From Methylophilus sp. (GTDB lineage: Bacteria; Pseudomonadota; Gammaproteobacteria; Burkholderiales; Methylophilaceae), in assembly GCF_008015755.1 (NCBI RefSeq), contig NZ_SSGF01000001.1, positions 1 to 64,000 on the forward strand: a stretch of 64,000 bases of DNA, written 5' to 3'. Each line of letters opens with the position of its first letter. The stretch's first letter is position 1. A program made the translations under genes and the position numbers. The notes beneath the pieces are model-generated. The model made no database searches and had not been told where the DNA came from. It saw only the letters and a list, made by a program, of their open reading frames with translations. Shown here one piece after another: positions 1 through 9,250 of this stretch.

Positions 1-24
1 GAATTGATGATGGCAGGTGCTTAA
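1..24 (+). CDS. tig: Trigger factor C-terminal end (partial)
   Basis: The first eight codons read ELMMAGA followed by TAA, in frame from base 1. Proteobacterial trigger factors commonly end in a short ELM-containing tail, and tig usually lies directly upstream of clpP-clpX-lon, which is the order here. The identification rests mainly on this position because only seven residues are visible. The clpP start codon lies three bases after the stop, so its ribosome-binding bases fall inside this gene. Confidence 0.5.
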   Translation, partial: ELMMAGA

Positions 25-27
25 ACC

Positions 28-675
28 ATGAATTATATGAACGCGAACGAAGGCATGATGCAACAACGTATGGAGCCGCAAGGTCTTGGCTATATTCCAA
101 TGGTCATTGAGCAAAGTGGCCGGGGTGAGCGTTCCTATGACATCTATTCACGCTTATTGAAAGAGCGCGTTATTTTCCTCGTTGGCCCTGTCAATGACAT
201 GACGGCCAATCTGGTTGTGGCGCAGCTTTTGTTCCTGGAAGCTGAAAACCCGGACAAAGACATTTCCTTGTACATCAACTCCCCGGGCGGTTCTGTAACG
301 GCGGGTATGTCGATTTATGACACCATGCAATTTATTAAGCCGGATGTCAGTACCTTGTGTATTGGCCAGGCGGCCAGCATGGGCGCGTTCCTGCTGACTG
401 CAGGGGCAAAAGGCAAGCGTTTTTGCCTGCCTAACTCCCGTGTCATGATCCACCAGCCATTGGGTGGCTTTCAGGGTCAGGCCTCTGATATCGAGATCCA
501 TGCTAAGGAAATTCTGTACCTTAAAGACAAATTAAATGGCATTATGGCTCATCATACTGGCCAGAACATTGAAACCATTGCCAACGACACTGATCGTGAC
601 AATTTTATGAGTGCTGACGCTGCCAAGGCTTATGGCCTGGTAGACCAGGTGATTGCCGCACGTAGCGCTGTTTAA
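28..675 (+). CDS. clpP: ATP-dependent Clp protease proteolytic subunit
   Basis: ClpP is the cytoplasmic serine peptidase that forms a double heptameric ring and degrades substrates unfolded by ClpX or ClpA. The 215-residue product has the full catalytic triad: Ser117 in GQAASMGA, His142 in MIHQPLGG and Asp191 in TDRDNF, each offset by six from the E. coli enzyme. The N-terminus is a few residues longer than in E. coli, consistent with a short processed propeptide. clpX follows after 27 bases, so the two are probably co-transcribed. The ATG at 28 has a weak AGG-type ribosome site inside the preceding gene end. Confidence 0.96.
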   Translation: MNYMNANEGMMQQRMEPQGLGYIPMVIEQSGRGERSYDIYSRLLKERVIFLVGPVNDMTANLVVAQLLFLEAENPDKDISLYINSPGGSVTAGMSIYDTMQFIKPDVSTLCIGQAASMGAFLLTAGAKGKRFCLPNSRVMIHQPLGGFQGQASDIEIHAKEILYLKDKLNGIMAHHTGQNIETIANDTDRDNFMSADAAKAYGLVDQVIAARSAV

Positions 676-702
676 TCAGCGAGCAACCAGCAGGGGAATA
701 GC

Positions 703-1992
703 ATGGCAACTAAATCTGATAGCGAGAAGCTTTTATATTGCTCGTTTTGCGGCAAGAGCCAGCATGAAGTTAAAAAACTGATTGCGGGCCCGTCTGTCTT
801 TATTTGCGATGAATGTGTTGACTTGTGCAACGACATTATTCGTGAGGAAATCCAGAGCCTCAACGAAATCAAGTCTGCAGACAAGAAACTGCCGACACCG
901 CAAGAAATCTGCTCTATCCTTGACCAATATGTCATTGGCCAGGTGCAAGCGAAAAAAAACCTGGCAGTGGCAGTTTACAACCACTACAAACGCCTGGGAT
1001 ATAATCCTTTATCTGAAGGCAACCAGTCTGGTAAAGACGATGTCGAAGTGCAGAAAAGTAACATTCTGCTAATTGGGCCAACCGGTTCAGGTAAAACCTT
1101 GCTGGCGCAAACCCTGGCGCGTTTGCTGGATGTGCCATTTGTGATGGCTGATGCGACGACATTGACCGAAGCCGGTTATGTGGGTGAAGACGTCGAAAAC
1201 ATCATGCAGAAACTGCTACAAAAATGTGACTACGACGTTGAAAAAGCCCAGCGCGGCATTGTCTATATTGATGAAGTCGATAAAATTTCACGTAAGTCTG
1301 ACAACCCGTCGATTACGCGTGATGTATCAGGCGAGGGTGTACAACAGGCTTTGTTGAAACTGATCGAGGGCACGATTGCCTCCGTCCCGCCACAAGGTGG
1401 CCGCAAGCATCCTAATCAGGAGTTTGTGCAACTGGACACTACCAATATCCTGTTTATCTGCGGCGGTGCCTTTGATGGCTTGGAAAAGGTGATCCGTCAC
1501 CGCTCCGAAAAAGGCGGTATCGGCTTCGGCGCTGAAGTAAAAAGCAAGGAAGACGTACGCGCCGTAGGTGAAGTCTTGCGCGAGGTTGAGCCGGAAGATC
1601 TGATCAAGTTTGGCCTGATCCCAGAGTTCATTGGTCGTTTGCCAGTGGTGGCGACCTTGGAATCCCTGGATGAAGAAGCACTGATGACGATTTTGGTCGA
1701 ACCGAAGAATGCGTTGACCAAACAGTATATGAAACTGTTCAAAATGGAAGGCGTGGAGCTGGAGTTTGAAGAGTCTGCCCTGCGTTTGATCGCTAAAAAA
1801 GCGCTTGAGCGTAAAACTGGTGCCCGTGGTTTGCGTTCCATCATGGAGCATGCCTTGCTTGACCTCATGTATGAGTTGCCATCGCTCAAGAGCCTGTCCA
1901 AGGTGATTGTAGACGCTGGTGTCATTGAACACACTTCTGAACCGATTCTGATTTACCAGGATACGCAAAAACGCGTCGAAAACGCACACTAA
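703..1992 (+). CDS. clpX: ATP-dependent Clp protease ATP-binding subunit ClpX
   Basis: ClpX is the AAA+ unfoldase that recognises degrons (for example ssrA tags) and threads substrates into ClpP. The 429-residue product starts with a four-cysteine zinc-binding domain (Cys13, Cys16, Cys35, Cys38), followed by a Walker A motif GPTGSGKT at 125-132, a Walker B motif ending in IDE at 189-191, and the ClpP-docking loop GIGF at 272-275. Length and motifs match the family. It follows clpP at 27 bases with AGGGGA as a good ribosome site, so clpPX form an operon. A strong inverted repeat follows the stop codon. Confidence 0.97.
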   Translation: MATKSDSEKLLYCSFCGKSQHEVKKLIAGPSVFICDECVDLCNDIIREEIQSLNEIKSADKKLPTPQEICSILDQYVIGQVQAKKNLAVAVYNHYKRLGYNPLSEGNQSGKDDVEVQKSNILLIGPTGSGKTLLAQTLARLLDVPFVMADATTLTEAGYVGEDVENIMQKLLQKCDYDVEKAQRGIVYIDEVDKISRKSDNPSITRDVSGEGVQQALLKLIEGTIASVPPQGGRKHPNQEFVQLDTTNILFICGGAFDGLEKVIRHRSEKGGIGFGAEVKSKEDVRAVGEVLREVEPEDLIKFGLIPEFIGRLPVVATLESLDEEALMTILVEPKNALTKQYMKLFKMEGVELEFEESALRLIAKKALERKTGARGLRSIMEHALLDLMYELPSLKSLSKVIVDAGVIEHTSEPILIYQDTQKRVENAH

Positions 1993-1998
1993 ATCTTG

Positions 1999-2026
1999 CT
2001 TGCAATAGCCGTCCGGCTATTGCAAG
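1999..2026 (+). terminator. 13-bp perfect inverted repeat after clpX
   Basis: Bases 1999-2011 and 2014-2026 are exact reverse complements. The RNA would form a long hairpin with a minimal loop, seven bases after the clpX stop. There is no T-tract behind it, so it is not a classical intrinsic terminator. It may act as a 3' mRNA-stabilising hairpin or weak terminator between clpPX and lon. Confidence 0.5.
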
Positions 2027-2028
2027 AT

Positions 2029-2050
2029 AGCATCTACAACATTAGATGCT
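2029..2050 (+). other. Second inverted repeat, clpX-lon spacer
   Basis: AGCATCT at 2029-2035 and AGATGCT at 2044-2050 are exact complements around an eight-base loop. It lies just behind the larger clpX hairpin and just upstream of the proposed heat-shock promoter of lon. The function is unknown; it could be part of the terminator or a protein-binding site. Confidence 0.4.
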
Positions 2051-2056
2051 GCTTCT

Positions 2057-2084
2057 ATTGAATTCTCAAAGAATGTTCCCATCT
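2057..2084 (+). promoter_or_regulatory. Sigma-32 (heat-shock) type promoter of lon
   Basis: ATTGAAT at 2057-2063, a 13-base spacer, and TCCCATCT at 2077-2084 closely match the RpoH consensus (CTTGAAA, 11-16 bases, CCCCATnT). The site lies 43 bases upstream of the lon ATG. In E. coli, lon is a classical RpoH-controlled gene, so motif, spacing and context agree. No transcript start is known here. Confidence 0.7.
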
Positions 2085-2127
2085 AAATGCAAAGGGCTTG
2101 GTCCTTTGACACTTTACGAAAGAAGCT

Positions 2128-4560
2128 ATGACTGAACACACTTTGCTTGACTCCGAGACGCCTGACACTGCTTTAATCCCGTTACTGCCGTTGCGTGATG
2201 TTGTTGTTTATCCACATTTGGTGATCCCACTGTTTGTTGGCCGCAGCAAGTCGGTCAAGGCATTGGAGCGTGCATCAGAGGGGGACAAGAAGATTCTGCT
2301 GGTGGCGCAGAAATCTGCCAATAAGGACGACCCGACGGCTGAAGATCTGTACGAGATCGGCACGCTGGCGACTGTATTGCAAATGCTGAAACTACCTGAT
2401 GGCACGGTTAAAGTGCTGGTAGAAGGCCTGCACCGCGTACGCGTTTCCGATTTTGTCGAGACCGATGATTGCTTTATGGCATTGGGCGAAGAAGTCGAAC
2501 AAACCGACCAGGACGATAAAGAAGCAGAAGCCTTGATGCGCACTGTCATGACGCAGTTTGACCAGTACGTCAAACTCAACAAGAAAATTCCGCCCGAAAT
2601 CCTGACTTCACTGGCGACCATCAATGAGCCTGGCCGTCTGGCAGACACGATTTCTGCACACCTGACCCTCAAGCTGGAAGAAAAGCAAAAAGTATTGGAA
2701 ATGCTTAGCGTGATTGAGCGTCTGGAGCATTTGCTTTACCTGATGGAGTCTGAAATCGACATCTTGCAGGTAGAAAAGCGTATCCGTGGCCGTGTGAAAC
2801 GCCAAATGGAGAAAAGCCAGCGCGAGTATTACCTGAATGAACAAGTGAAAGCGATTCAGAAAGAACTAGGCGAGCAAGATGAAAACGCCGAGATGGAAGA
2901 GCTGGAACAGCGCATCAAAAATGCCGCCATGCCTAAAGAGGCGCTTGCCAAAGTGACTGCTGAGTTCAAGAAACTCAAATTGATGTCGCCGATGTCGGCT
3001 GAAGCGTCTGTCGTGCGTAATTACATCGACACTTTGCTTAACTTGCCATGGAAAAAGAAAACCAAGATCAGCAAAGATCTGCAGGCTGCAGAAGCGATTC
3101 TGGATGCCGATCATTATGGTCTGGACAAGGTTAAAGAGCGTATCGTTGAGTACCTGGCGGTGCAACAGCGGGTAGGTAAGCTAAAAGCCCCAATTTTGTG
3201 TTTGGTGGGGCCGCCTGGGGTAGGTAAAACTTCGCTTGGACAAAGCATTGCCAAAGCCGTGAACCGCAAATTTGTACGTATGGCTTTGGGTGGTGTGCGT
3301 GATGAAGCAGAGATTCGTGGTCATCGCCGGACTTATATTGGCTCCATGCCAGGTAAGGTGCTGCAAAGCATGACCAAAGTGGGCGTGAAAAACCCATTAT
3401 TCCTGCTGGACGAAGTCGATAAGATGGGCCAGGACATGCGTGGTGATCCTTCTTCAGCCTTGTTGGAGGTGTTGGACCCGGAGCAAAACCACACATTTGC
3501 CGATCACTATGTGGAAGTCGACTATGATCTCAGTGATGTGATGTTTGTGGCAACCGCCAACAGCATGAATATTCCCGAGCCATTACTGGATCGTATGGAG
3601 ATTATCCGTCTGTCAGGGTACACGGAAGACGAGAAAATCAATATTGCGCAGCGCTACCTGTTGCCCAAGCAGCTCAAGGCGCACGGTTTGAAATCCACTG
3701 ATATTTCGGTGGCTGAAAGCGTATTGCGCGATATCGTGCGTTATTACACCCGTGAGGCTGGCGTTCGTCGTCTGGAACAGGAAATTGCGAAGATTTGCCG
3801 TAAAGCGGTAAAAGAGCAGTTACTGGCCAAAGGTAAGAGCAAAACCGTCAAGAAAATTAACGTCACCAGCAAAAACATTGAGCAATATCTTGGCATCAAA
3901 CGCTACGACTTTGGTGTGGCAGCCAAAGAGAACCAGATAGGGCAGGTGACAGGACTGGCGTGGACCTCCGTGGGTGGTGAATTGCTGACGATTGAAGCCG
4001 TGACTTTGCCTGGTAAGGGTAAAACCATTACCACGGGTAAACTGGGTGATGTGATGCAGGAATCAGTGACTGCTGCCATGAGTGTGGTGCGTAGCCGTTC
4101 CGAAGGCTTGGGTATTCCTACTGATTTCTACGAGAAGAAGGACATCCATATCCACTTGCCTGAGGGGGCTACACCAAAAGACGGCCCAAGTGCCGGTATT
4201 GCGCTGACAACTGCCATTGTTTCAGTGCTGACAGGCATTCCAGCGCGCGCTGACGTGGCAATGACCGGGGAAATTACTTTGCGTGGTGAAGTGTTACCTA
4301 TCGGTGGTTTGAAGGAAAAACTGCTGGCTGCGCATCGTGGTGGCATTAAAACGGTGTTGATTCCATCTGCCAATGAAAAAGATTTGGTAGAAATTCCGGC
4401 CAATATCAAAAAAGACCTGGATATTCATTGCGTAAAATGGATAGATCAGGTGCTGGATTTGGCGCTCGCCAGTGCACCACAGCCGTTAGCTGTGACTGCA
4501 CCCGCCGTCGAGATTGTCGCTTCTGGTGATGCGAATCCGGAACAAGCGGTCACGCATTAG
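2128..4560 (+). CDS. lon: ATP-dependent protease Lon
   Basis: Lon is a cytoplasmic homohexameric AAA+ serine protease that removes damaged and short-lived regulatory proteins. The 810-residue product has an N-terminal substrate-binding LON domain (about 15-205), a coiled-coil/helical region, an AAA+ module with Walker A GPPGVGKT at 361-368, and a C-terminal protease domain with the Ser-Lys dyad (Ser688 in DGPSAG; Lys731 in GGLKEK, assigned by spacing to E. coli). The C-terminus has an extra Ala/Pro-rich tail of about 30 residues. It has its own heat-shock-like promoter and follows clpPX, so this is a proteostasis cluster. Confidence 0.97.
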   Translation: MTEHTLLDSETPDTALIPLLPLRDVVVYPHLVIPLFVGRSKSVKALERASEGDKKILLVAQKSANKDDPTAEDLYEIGTLATVLQMLKLPDGTVKVLVEGLHRVRVSDFVETDDCFMALGEEVEQTDQDDKEAEALMRTVMTQFDQYVKLNKKIPPEILTSLATINEPGRLADTISAHLTLKLEEKQKVLEMLSVIERLEHLLYLMESEIDILQVEKRIRGRVKRQMEKSQREYYLNEQVKAIQKELGEQDENAEMEELEQRIKNAAMPKEALAKVTAEFKKLKLMSPMSAEASVVRNYIDTLLNLPWKKKTKISKDLQAAEAILDADHYGLDKVKERIVEYLAVQQRVGKLKAPILCLVGPPGVGKTSLGQSIAKAVNRKFVRMALGGVRDEAEIRGHRRTYIGSMPGKVLQSMTKVGVKNPLFLLDEVDKMGQDMRGDPSSALLEVLDPEQNHTFADHYVEVDYDLSDVMFVATANSMNIPEPLLDRMEIIRLSGYTEDEKINIAQRYLLPKQLKAHGLKSTDISVAESVLRDIVRYYTREAGVRRLEQEIAKICRKAVKEQLLAKGKSKTVKKINVTSKNIEQYLGIKRYDFGVAAKENQIGQVTGLAWTSVGGELLTIEAVTLPGKGKTITTGKLGDVMQESVTAAMSVVRSRSEGLGIPTDFYEKKDIHIHLPEGATPKDGPSAGIALTTAIVSVLTGIPARADVAMTGEITLRGEVLPIGGLKEKLLAAHRGGIKTVLIPSANEKDLVEIPANIKKDLDIHCVKWIDQVLDLALASAPQPLAVTAPAVEIVASGDANPEQAVTH

Positions 4561-4601
4561 TAAAATTGATGCGAATTATTGTCAAAAGGCCGGATTAGCG
4601 C

Positions 4602-4631
4602 TTGACAGCTCGTTTTGCGGCTTGATATAAA
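4602..4631 (+). promoter_or_regulatory. Sigma-70 promoter of hupB
   Basis: A perfect -35 box TTGACA at 4602-4607 is followed after 18 bases by TATAAA at 4626-4631. The GTG start of the HU gene lies 49 bases downstream. This is a strong housekeeping-type promoter, as expected for an abundant nucleoid protein, and may also serve tRNA-Val downstream. Confidence 0.65.
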
Positions 4632-4680
4632 GACGGTACAGGATGTACCTGTCTTTTTAACTAGTTATTAGGGGAAACAC

Positions 4681-4953
4681 GTGAATAAATCAGAATTGAT
4701 AGATCATATTGCAAGTGCAGCTGGTATTTCTAAAGCGGCAGCGGCTCGTGCTCTGGATGCAACAACTGAGGCTATTTCCGGCGCATTAAAAAAAGGTGAT
4801 CTGGTAACCTTGATTGGTTTTGGTACATTCTATGTAGGTGAGCGTTCTGCACGTTCTGGCCGTAACCCGCGTACCGGCGCAACAATTAACATCAAAGCTG
4901 CTAAATCTCCTAAATTTAGGGCTGGTAAAGGTCTTAAAGATGCTGTAAACTAG
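4681..4953 (+). CDS. hupB: DNA-binding protein HU
   Basis: HU is a small dimeric nucleoid protein that bends and compacts DNA with little sequence preference. The 90-residue product has the complete family fold, including the GFGTF segment and the DNA-contacting beta-arm with RSGRNPRTG. The start codon is GTG, preceded by AGGGGAAAC, a good ribosome site; no ATG start would keep the conserved N-terminus MNKSELI. The position after lon is conserved in many proteobacteria. tRNA-Val begins 62 bases after the stop with no clear terminator between, so the two may share a transcript. Confidence 0.96.
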   Translation: MNKSELIDHIASAAGISKAAAARALDATTEAISGALKKGDLVTLIGFGTFYVGERSARSGRNPRTGATINIKAAKSPKFRAGKGLKDAVN

Positions 4954-5015
4954 CATTCTTTGGTTGAGCAGCTTTAGTTGCTCTGCCAGCAGTAGCACCA
5001 CGCAGTGGTTGTTAC

Positions 5016-5091
5016 GGGTGCTTAGCTCAGTTGGTAGAGCGTCGCCCTTACAAGGCGAATGTCAGCGGTTCGACCCCGTTAGCACCCACCA
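5016..5091 (+). tRNA. tRNA-Val (anticodon TAC)
   Basis: The acceptor stem GGGTGCT (5016-5022) pairs perfectly with AGCACCC (5081-5087). The anticodon stem TCGCC/GGCGA encloses loop CTTACAA with anticodon TAC at 5049-5051. The T-loop GGTTCGACCCC is standard and the CCA end is encoded. It lies between hupB and tRNA-Asp. Confidence 0.97.
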
Positions 5092-5101
5092 AACAATTTA
5101 A

Positions 5102-5135
5102 ATTAAGAGTGCGATGTATGCGCTCTTAATTTTTT
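5102..5135 (+). terminator. Intrinsic terminator after tRNA-Val
   Basis: ATTAAGAG (5102-5109) pairs with CTCTTAAT (5123-5130) and is followed by a run of T residues to 5135. It lies 11 bases after the tRNA-Val CCA end and would end the hupB/tRNA-Val transcript. Confidence 0.8.
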
Positions 5136-5206
5136 GAGTGACACTGCACTTAAGAAGTTACTTTAACAAGTGAAGCTAAGTGCAAGTTAATAATTAAAAA
5201 AAGTTG

Positions 5207-5234
5207 TTGATTTTATAATAAACAGTGTTATAAT
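5207..5234 (+). promoter_or_regulatory. Promoter of tRNA-Asp
   Basis: TTGATT at 5207-5212 and a perfect TATAAT at 5229-5234 are spaced by 16 bases, 20 bases upstream of the mature tRNA-Asp 5' end. A second TATAAT at 5214-5219 overlaps the spacer. The surrounding DNA is AT-rich. Confidence 0.65.
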
Positions 5235-5253
5235 TTCAGCTTAACGATTACCG

Positions 5254-5330
5254 GGAGCGGTAGTTCAGTTGGTTAGAATACCGGCCTGTCACGCCGGGGG
5301 TCGCGGGTTCGAGTCCCGTCCGCTCCGCCA
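5254..5330 (+). tRNA. tRNA-Asp (anticodon GTC)
   Basis: The acceptor stem GGAGCGG (5254-5260) pairs with CCGCTCC (5320-5326), and the CCA end is encoded. The anticodon loop CTGTCAC carries GTC at 5288-5290. The T-arm GGGTTCGAGTCCC is complete. A strong terminator follows immediately, so this is a single-gene transcription unit. GTC-type tRNA-Asp normally carries queuosine at the wobble base, whose pathway genes queD and queF are in this window. Confidence 0.97.
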
Positions 5331-5336
5331 AATTAA

Positions 5337-5367
5337 AGCCCTGATTTATTCAGGGCTTTTTTCTTTT
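5337..5367 (+). terminator. Intrinsic terminator after tRNA-Asp
   Basis: AGCCCTG (5337-5343) pairs with CAGGGCT (5351-5357) and runs into a T-rich tract to 5367. It begins seven bases after the tRNA CCA end. Confidence 0.85.
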
Positions 5368-5669
5368 CAGCTTGCAAGGGTTCCAAGCCAGCCAACCCTA
5401 ATCGACCAGCCTTGTTTATGCCTCTTTTAGTTTGGCGTGTTTTTACACACCAAACCCTGCCATGTGATTCAATACTTTATTTTCTGACGACAGCGCGTGT
5501 GAACATATTCATGCTGATGCCATAGTAAGCCTCCCGTCAAAAGGCGTGTGTTTTTCACCACGCCAGCAAAGTCAGCATTCGTCTATAGGCACTCGGCTTC
5601 AGTCCGGCGATATTGGCAGGTTTATGGTATAGTTTGCTGTTGTAAAAATCAGGTAATGGAAACCATAAA
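5368..5669. other. Non-coding spacer upstream of ppiD
   Basis: No convincing gene is seen in these 302 bases. Two hairpin-forming inverted repeats are present: 5430-5455 (GTTTGG...CCAAAC, one mismatch) and 5543-5564 (GGCGTG...CACGCC). Both share a GGCGTGT core and a T-rich loop, so they may be diverged copies of one small element. An extended -10 sequence TGGTATAGT at 5625-5633 is a candidate ppiD promoter, without a clear -35 box. Confidence 0.5.
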
Positions 5670-7568
5670 ATGTTGGAAGCATTAAGAAAACACACACAAG
5701 GATGGATGGCAAAAATCATTCTGGCGCTGATTGTGGTGCCGTTTGCATTGTTTGGTATCGACTCTTATTTAAATCAGGCAGGTGGACAGGTCGCCGTGGC
5801 TAAAGTCGATGGTCAGAAAATCTCATTGCAAGAGTATTCAAATGCCGTTGAGAATGCCCGTAACTATTTGCAGTCACAAGGCCAAAAAGTCGATGCAGCC
5901 ATGCTGGAAAGCCCGGCTTTCAAGCAATCTGTGCTAGATGGCATTATTACCCGCCGCCTGGTAGAAGGTGCGGTGCAGGATTACCGCTTCAGAATCAGTG
6001 ATGAGCAATTGAGCCAGCACATTCTGGGCATGCCTGAATTTCAAAGCAATGGTAAGTTCTCTGAAGAGACTTATAACCAGTTGCTGACGCAAAACAAGCT
6101 GACCCCAGCCAAGTTTGAGCAAAGCGTGCGCAAGGATCTGGCGGTACAGCAAGTACGCGATGGCCTGACCAATCTGGTGTTTATGCCGAAAAAAGTGGCT
6201 GAGCAATCTCTGATGTCAGAATTTGAGCAACGTGAAGTGACCGTTGCTGACGTGAAAGTGTCTGACTTTATGAGCCAGGTGAACGTGACGCCAGAGCAGG
6301 TTCAAGCCTATTACAACCAGCATAAAACCAAATTCATTGCGCCAGCCAAAGTGAAACTGCAGTTTGCGTTATTGACCGCTGCTGGTTTAATGGGGCAGGT
6401 GAGTGCGTCAGATGAAGAAGTGAAGCAATTTTATGACGAAAATGCTGCCAAGTTGCAAGGCGATGAGCAGCGTCAAGCCAGCCACATTCTGATTGGTGTT
6501 AGCAGCACGGCGACGCCAGCGGAAAAAGCGGCGGCAAAAGAAAAAGCAGAAGCTATTCTCAAGCAAGCCAAAGCCAATCCTAAAAACTTTGAAAAACTGG
6601 CCATTGAAAATTCGCAAGACACGGGTTCTGCCAGCAAGGGTGGCGACTTGGGTAGCTTTGGCCGTGGCGCCATGGTCAAACCATTTGAAGATGCTGCCTT
6701 TGCCATGAAAGTGGGCGATATCAGTGACCTCGTTGAATCAGAGTTTGGTTACCACATCATCAAGCTGACTGGGATTACCGGCGAGTCCTCAGACTTTGAC
6801 TCGGTAAAACTCAAACTCAAAGCTGAGTTGCTGTTCCAGAAGGCGCAAGCCAAATATGCAGAACTGGCCGATGACTTTGGTAATACCGTGTACGAGCAAT
6901 CCGGTAGCCTGGACCCTGTTGCCAAGAAGTTTAATGTACAAGTACAAACCTCACCGGCCATGAGCAAAGAAGAAGTGTCCAAGTTCTTCAAGAGTGATCG
7001 TTTTGCAAGCCTGGTTTTTTCAGATGAAGTGCTGAAGGAGAAGCGTAACACTGAAGCCGTTGAAGTGTCGCCAAACAATTTGGTGGCTGGTCGTGTGGTT
7101 GAATACACACCAGAAGCCCCACGCAGCTTTGATGAGGTGAAAGCCGGCATTGAGACACTATTGAAAGTAGAAGCTGCAGGCAAACTTGCACAACAAAAAG
7201 GCGAGGCCTTATTGGCCGATCTTAAAGCAGGTAAAGCGACCGACACTGACTGGATCACCCCAGTGACGATTGACCGCAGAAACGCTCAAGGCCTGAGCGA
7301 TGGTGTGATGCGTAACGTGTTCAAGGTCAATACGCATGCCTTGCCAGCCTATTACGGTTTTAACGAGGCTAACAAGGGTTACACCGTGATTAAAGTGATT
7401 GCGGTAAGTCAGAAGCTCAAAGATCAGCCTGATGTCGCTGACAGAGCGTTTAAAGCCTATCAGGCAGCGCTGGGTGATGAGATGTCACATGCTTATGTCG
7501 GCTCACTCAAAGCGAAAAAGGATATTCAGTTCAACGCGAAAGTATTGTTATCTAAAAATAACGAATAA
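5670..7568 (+). CDS. ppiD: Peptidyl-prolyl cis-trans isomerase PpiD
   Basis: PpiD is an inner-membrane periplasmic chaperone that assists proteins leaving the Sec translocon. The 632-residue product has one N-terminal membrane anchor (about 14-35), a SurA-like N-terminal chaperone domain, a parvulin/rotamase domain at about 267-366 (starting QASHILIG and including GGDLGSFGRG and the FGYHIIK segment), and a C-terminal chaperone region. Length fits the family. The ATG at 5670 places the membrane anchor correctly. It stands alone, with its own spacer upstream and a strong terminator behind. ppiD downstream of hupB is a common proteobacterial order. Confidence 0.95.
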   Translation: MLEALRKHTQGWMAKIILALIVVPFALFGIDSYLNQAGGQVAVAKVDGQKISLQEYSNAVENARNYLQSQGQKVDAAMLESPAFKQSVLDGIITRRLVEGAVQDYRFRISDEQLSQHILGMPEFQSNGKFSEETYNQLLTQNKLTPAKFEQSVRKDLAVQQVRDGLTNLVFMPKKVAEQSLMSEFEQREVTVADVKVSDFMSQVNVTPEQVQAYYNQHKTKFIAPAKVKLQFALLTAAGLMGQVSASDEEVKQFYDENAAKLQGDEQRQASHILIGVSSTATPAEKAAAKEKAEAILKQAKANPKNFEKLAIENSQDTGSASKGGDLGSFGRGAMVKPFEDAAFAMKVGDISDLVESEFGYHIIKLTGITGESSDFDSVKLKLKAELLFQKAQAKYAELADDFGNTVYEQSGSLDPVAKKFNVQVQTSPAMSKEEVSKFFKSDRFASLVFSDEVLKEKRNTEAVEVSPNNLVAGRVVEYTPEAPRSFDEVKAGIETLLKVEAAGKLAQQKGEALLADLKAGKATDTDWITPVTIDRRNAQGLSDGVMRNVFKVNTHALPAYYGFNEANKGYTVIKVIAVSQKLKDQPDVADRAFKAYQAALGDEMSHAYVGSLKAKKDIQFNAKVLLSKNNE

Positions 7569-7590
7569 TTAAGCGTACTGAAGTAAAAAA

Positions 7591-7614
7591 GGAGGGCATT
7601 GCCCTCCTTTTTTT
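7591..7614 (+). terminator. Intrinsic terminator of ppiD
   Basis: GGAGGGC (7591-7597), a three-base loop and GCCCTCC (7601-7607) followed by eight T residues. It also faces the convergent DUF1294 gene; its A-run on the other side would let it act in both directions. Confidence 0.9.
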
Positions 7615-7634
7615 ATTGCGGTGCTTTCGGTGTT

Positions 7635-8093
7635 TTAAATACTACGAACGATCAAGTCAAGAAAAGTCGCCCCTAGGGACGAAAGCAGCCAGGCAAATGC
7701 CAAACAGTTAAGCATGACCGTTGCCGAAAAAATGATTTGAAAAGACAGTTTTTTGGATTTGTGGCGAAATACTCTTTGCGCCAAAATTGCCCCCGGCCAG
7801 CCGCCAACCAATGCCAGTAGGTGTAGGGTTTTTTCTGGAGTGCGACTTTGGTAACGGATGGCAGCCGATTTATCTCGTCTGTAAACGATGAATGTTATGG
7901 CGCTTGCCACCCAATAACTCCAGAAAACCAATTCAGGCAGTTCGCCAGCCAGCATGGCAATGGTCACGCATGCAAGAAAGGTCATGGCAAAAAGCAGTTG
8001 CAGTGTGCCGTGATTGGATTGTGTTGACCGTTCCCTCTGTTGAAGCTTTGCTGGTTTGCGTATTTTTTTAGGGGTGTTTTTAGGATTGGTCAC
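7635..8093 (-). CDS. DUF1294 family membrane protein
   Basis: The 152-residue product has a lysine/arginine-rich N-terminus and about four hydrophobic helices. It carries the DUF1294 signature: YRRDKSAA, a TPEKTLHLLA helix start, GGWPGAILAQ and FRHKSKKLSF. No biochemical role is established for this family; some members are fused to a cold-shock domain, which is not present here. The start is GTG at 8093, as no other in-frame start keeps the basic N-terminus. It converges on ppiD. Confidence 0.8.
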   Translation of the reverse strand: MTNPKNTPKKIRKPAKLQQRERSTQSNHGTLQLLFAMTFLACVTIAMLAGELPELVFWSYWVASAITFIVYRRDKSAAIRYQSRTPEKTLHLLALVGGWPGAILAQRVFRHKSKKLSFQIIFSATVMLNCLAFAWLLSSLGATFLDLIVRSI

Positions 8094-8428
8094 AATTGCT
8101 CACTTTAAGTCACCAGGTTTGATCAGTTCGCTGCACTTTTTTCTAAACCTTATTTCTAAACTTTATTTTTAATTGTCGAATCACGCCCTGAAGCAATGGT
8201 ATGGACGCGTGACAATGACTTCAATGTGATTGTCATGAACATGCATTTTGATAATTATTAAGTGTGGTGTATATCAATAATATTTAAATATTATTATGAT
8301 TAAAAACAATGAATTTTTTAATTTTATGGCACCTTTTTTTTGTTATTTTTGCCTAGGGATAGAGCGCCTATCCGCCATAAAAAACGCCTGTCTTTACAGA
8401 ACAGGCGTTTTTGTTTGCAGCAATCCAC
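8094..8428. other. AT-rich spacer between DUF1294 and fabI
   Basis: No gene is supported here. The left half should hold the promoter of the minus-strand DUF1294 gene, but no clear boxes were identified. An inverted repeat GGATAG/CTATCC lies at 8357-8373. The fabI terminator occupies 8380-8413. Confidence 0.5.
8380..8413 (-). terminator. Terminator of the mltD-fabI operon
   Basis: ACGCCTGT (8384-8391) pairs with ACAGGCGT (8401-8408), flanked by A-runs on the left and T-runs on the right, so it is symmetrical. Read on the minus strand it lies 15 bases after the fabI stop and ends in a T-tract. Confidence 0.8.
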
Positions 8429-9214
8429 TTAGTCGATTTGACCCGCAGCAGTGATATTCATACCACCATCTACATAGGTGATTTCCCCCGTCACACCAGA
8501 AGCCAGATCGCTCGATAAGAAGGCTGCGACGTTGCCGACTTCTTCAATGGTCACGTTGCGGCGCAGCGCTGCGTGTTTTTCGTTAAAGCCGATCATTTTG
8601 TCAAAGTCAGCAATACCGGAAGCGGCCAGCGTTTTGATCGGACCGGCGGATACTGCGTTGACACGGATGCCACGTGGGCCGAGGCTTTGAGCCAGGTAGC
8701 GCACGTTGGCCTCCAGGCTGGCTTTAGCGACGCCCATGACATTGTAGTTAGGCATGGTGCGCTCGGCGCCCAGGTAGCTCAGTGTGAGCAGGCTGCCGTT
8801 ACGGCCTTGCATCATTGGGTAGGCGGCTTTAGCCATGGCGGAGAAGCTGTAGGAACTGATGTCATGCGCGATGTGGAAGTATTCGCGGCTGATGTTGTCC
8901 AGGTAATCGCCATCCAGGGCGACTTTAGGCACGAAGGCGATCGAGTGTATCAAGCCATCGAGGCCATCCCAGACTTTGGCCAATTCTACGAACAGATTGT
9001 CGATTTGTGCATCTTCGGCCACGTCACAGGGTAAAACGATGTTGGAGTCGAAGTCAGCGGCCAGGTCGCGTACACGCTTTTCGTGTTTGTCGACTTGATA
9101 GGTGAAGGCCAGTTCGGCCCCTTCACGTTTCATTGCGGCTGCAATGCCGTAGGCGATTGAACGGTTGCTCAGCAAACCGGCAATCAGAATTTTTTTTCCA
9201 GCAAGAAATGCCAT
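8429..9214 (-). CDS. fabI: Enoyl-[acyl-carrier-protein] reductase (NADH)
   Basis: FabI performs the last reduction of each fatty-acid elongation cycle (enoyl-ACP to acyl-ACP). The 261-residue protein is a short-chain dehydrogenase-type enzyme with the FabI hallmarks [10 protein letters not shown], Tyr147, Tyr157 and Lys164 (the Y-x6-K pair, numbered one above E. coli) and a C-terminal YVDGG motif. AGGAAC lies seven bases ahead of the ATG. It is the last gene of a minus-strand run mltD/binding protein/permease/permease/fabI with gaps of 2-36 bases, and a terminator follows it. Confidence 0.95.
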   Translation of the reverse strand: MAFLAGKKILIAGLLSNRSIAYGIAAAMKREGAELAFTYQVDKHEKRVRDLAADFDSNIVLPCDVAEDAQIDNLFVELAKVWDGLDGLIHSIAFVPKVALDGDYLDNISREYFHIAHDISSYSFSAMAKAAYPMMQGRNGSLLTLSYLGAERTMPNYNVMGVAKASLEANVRYLAQSLGPRGIRVNAVSAGPIKTLAASGIADFDKMIGFNEKHAALRRNVTIEEVGNVAAFLSSDLASGVTGEITYVDGGMNITAAGQID

Positions 9215-9250
9215 GCTTGTTCCTGTTTGGTAGGTAGTTAGTTAAATCGG

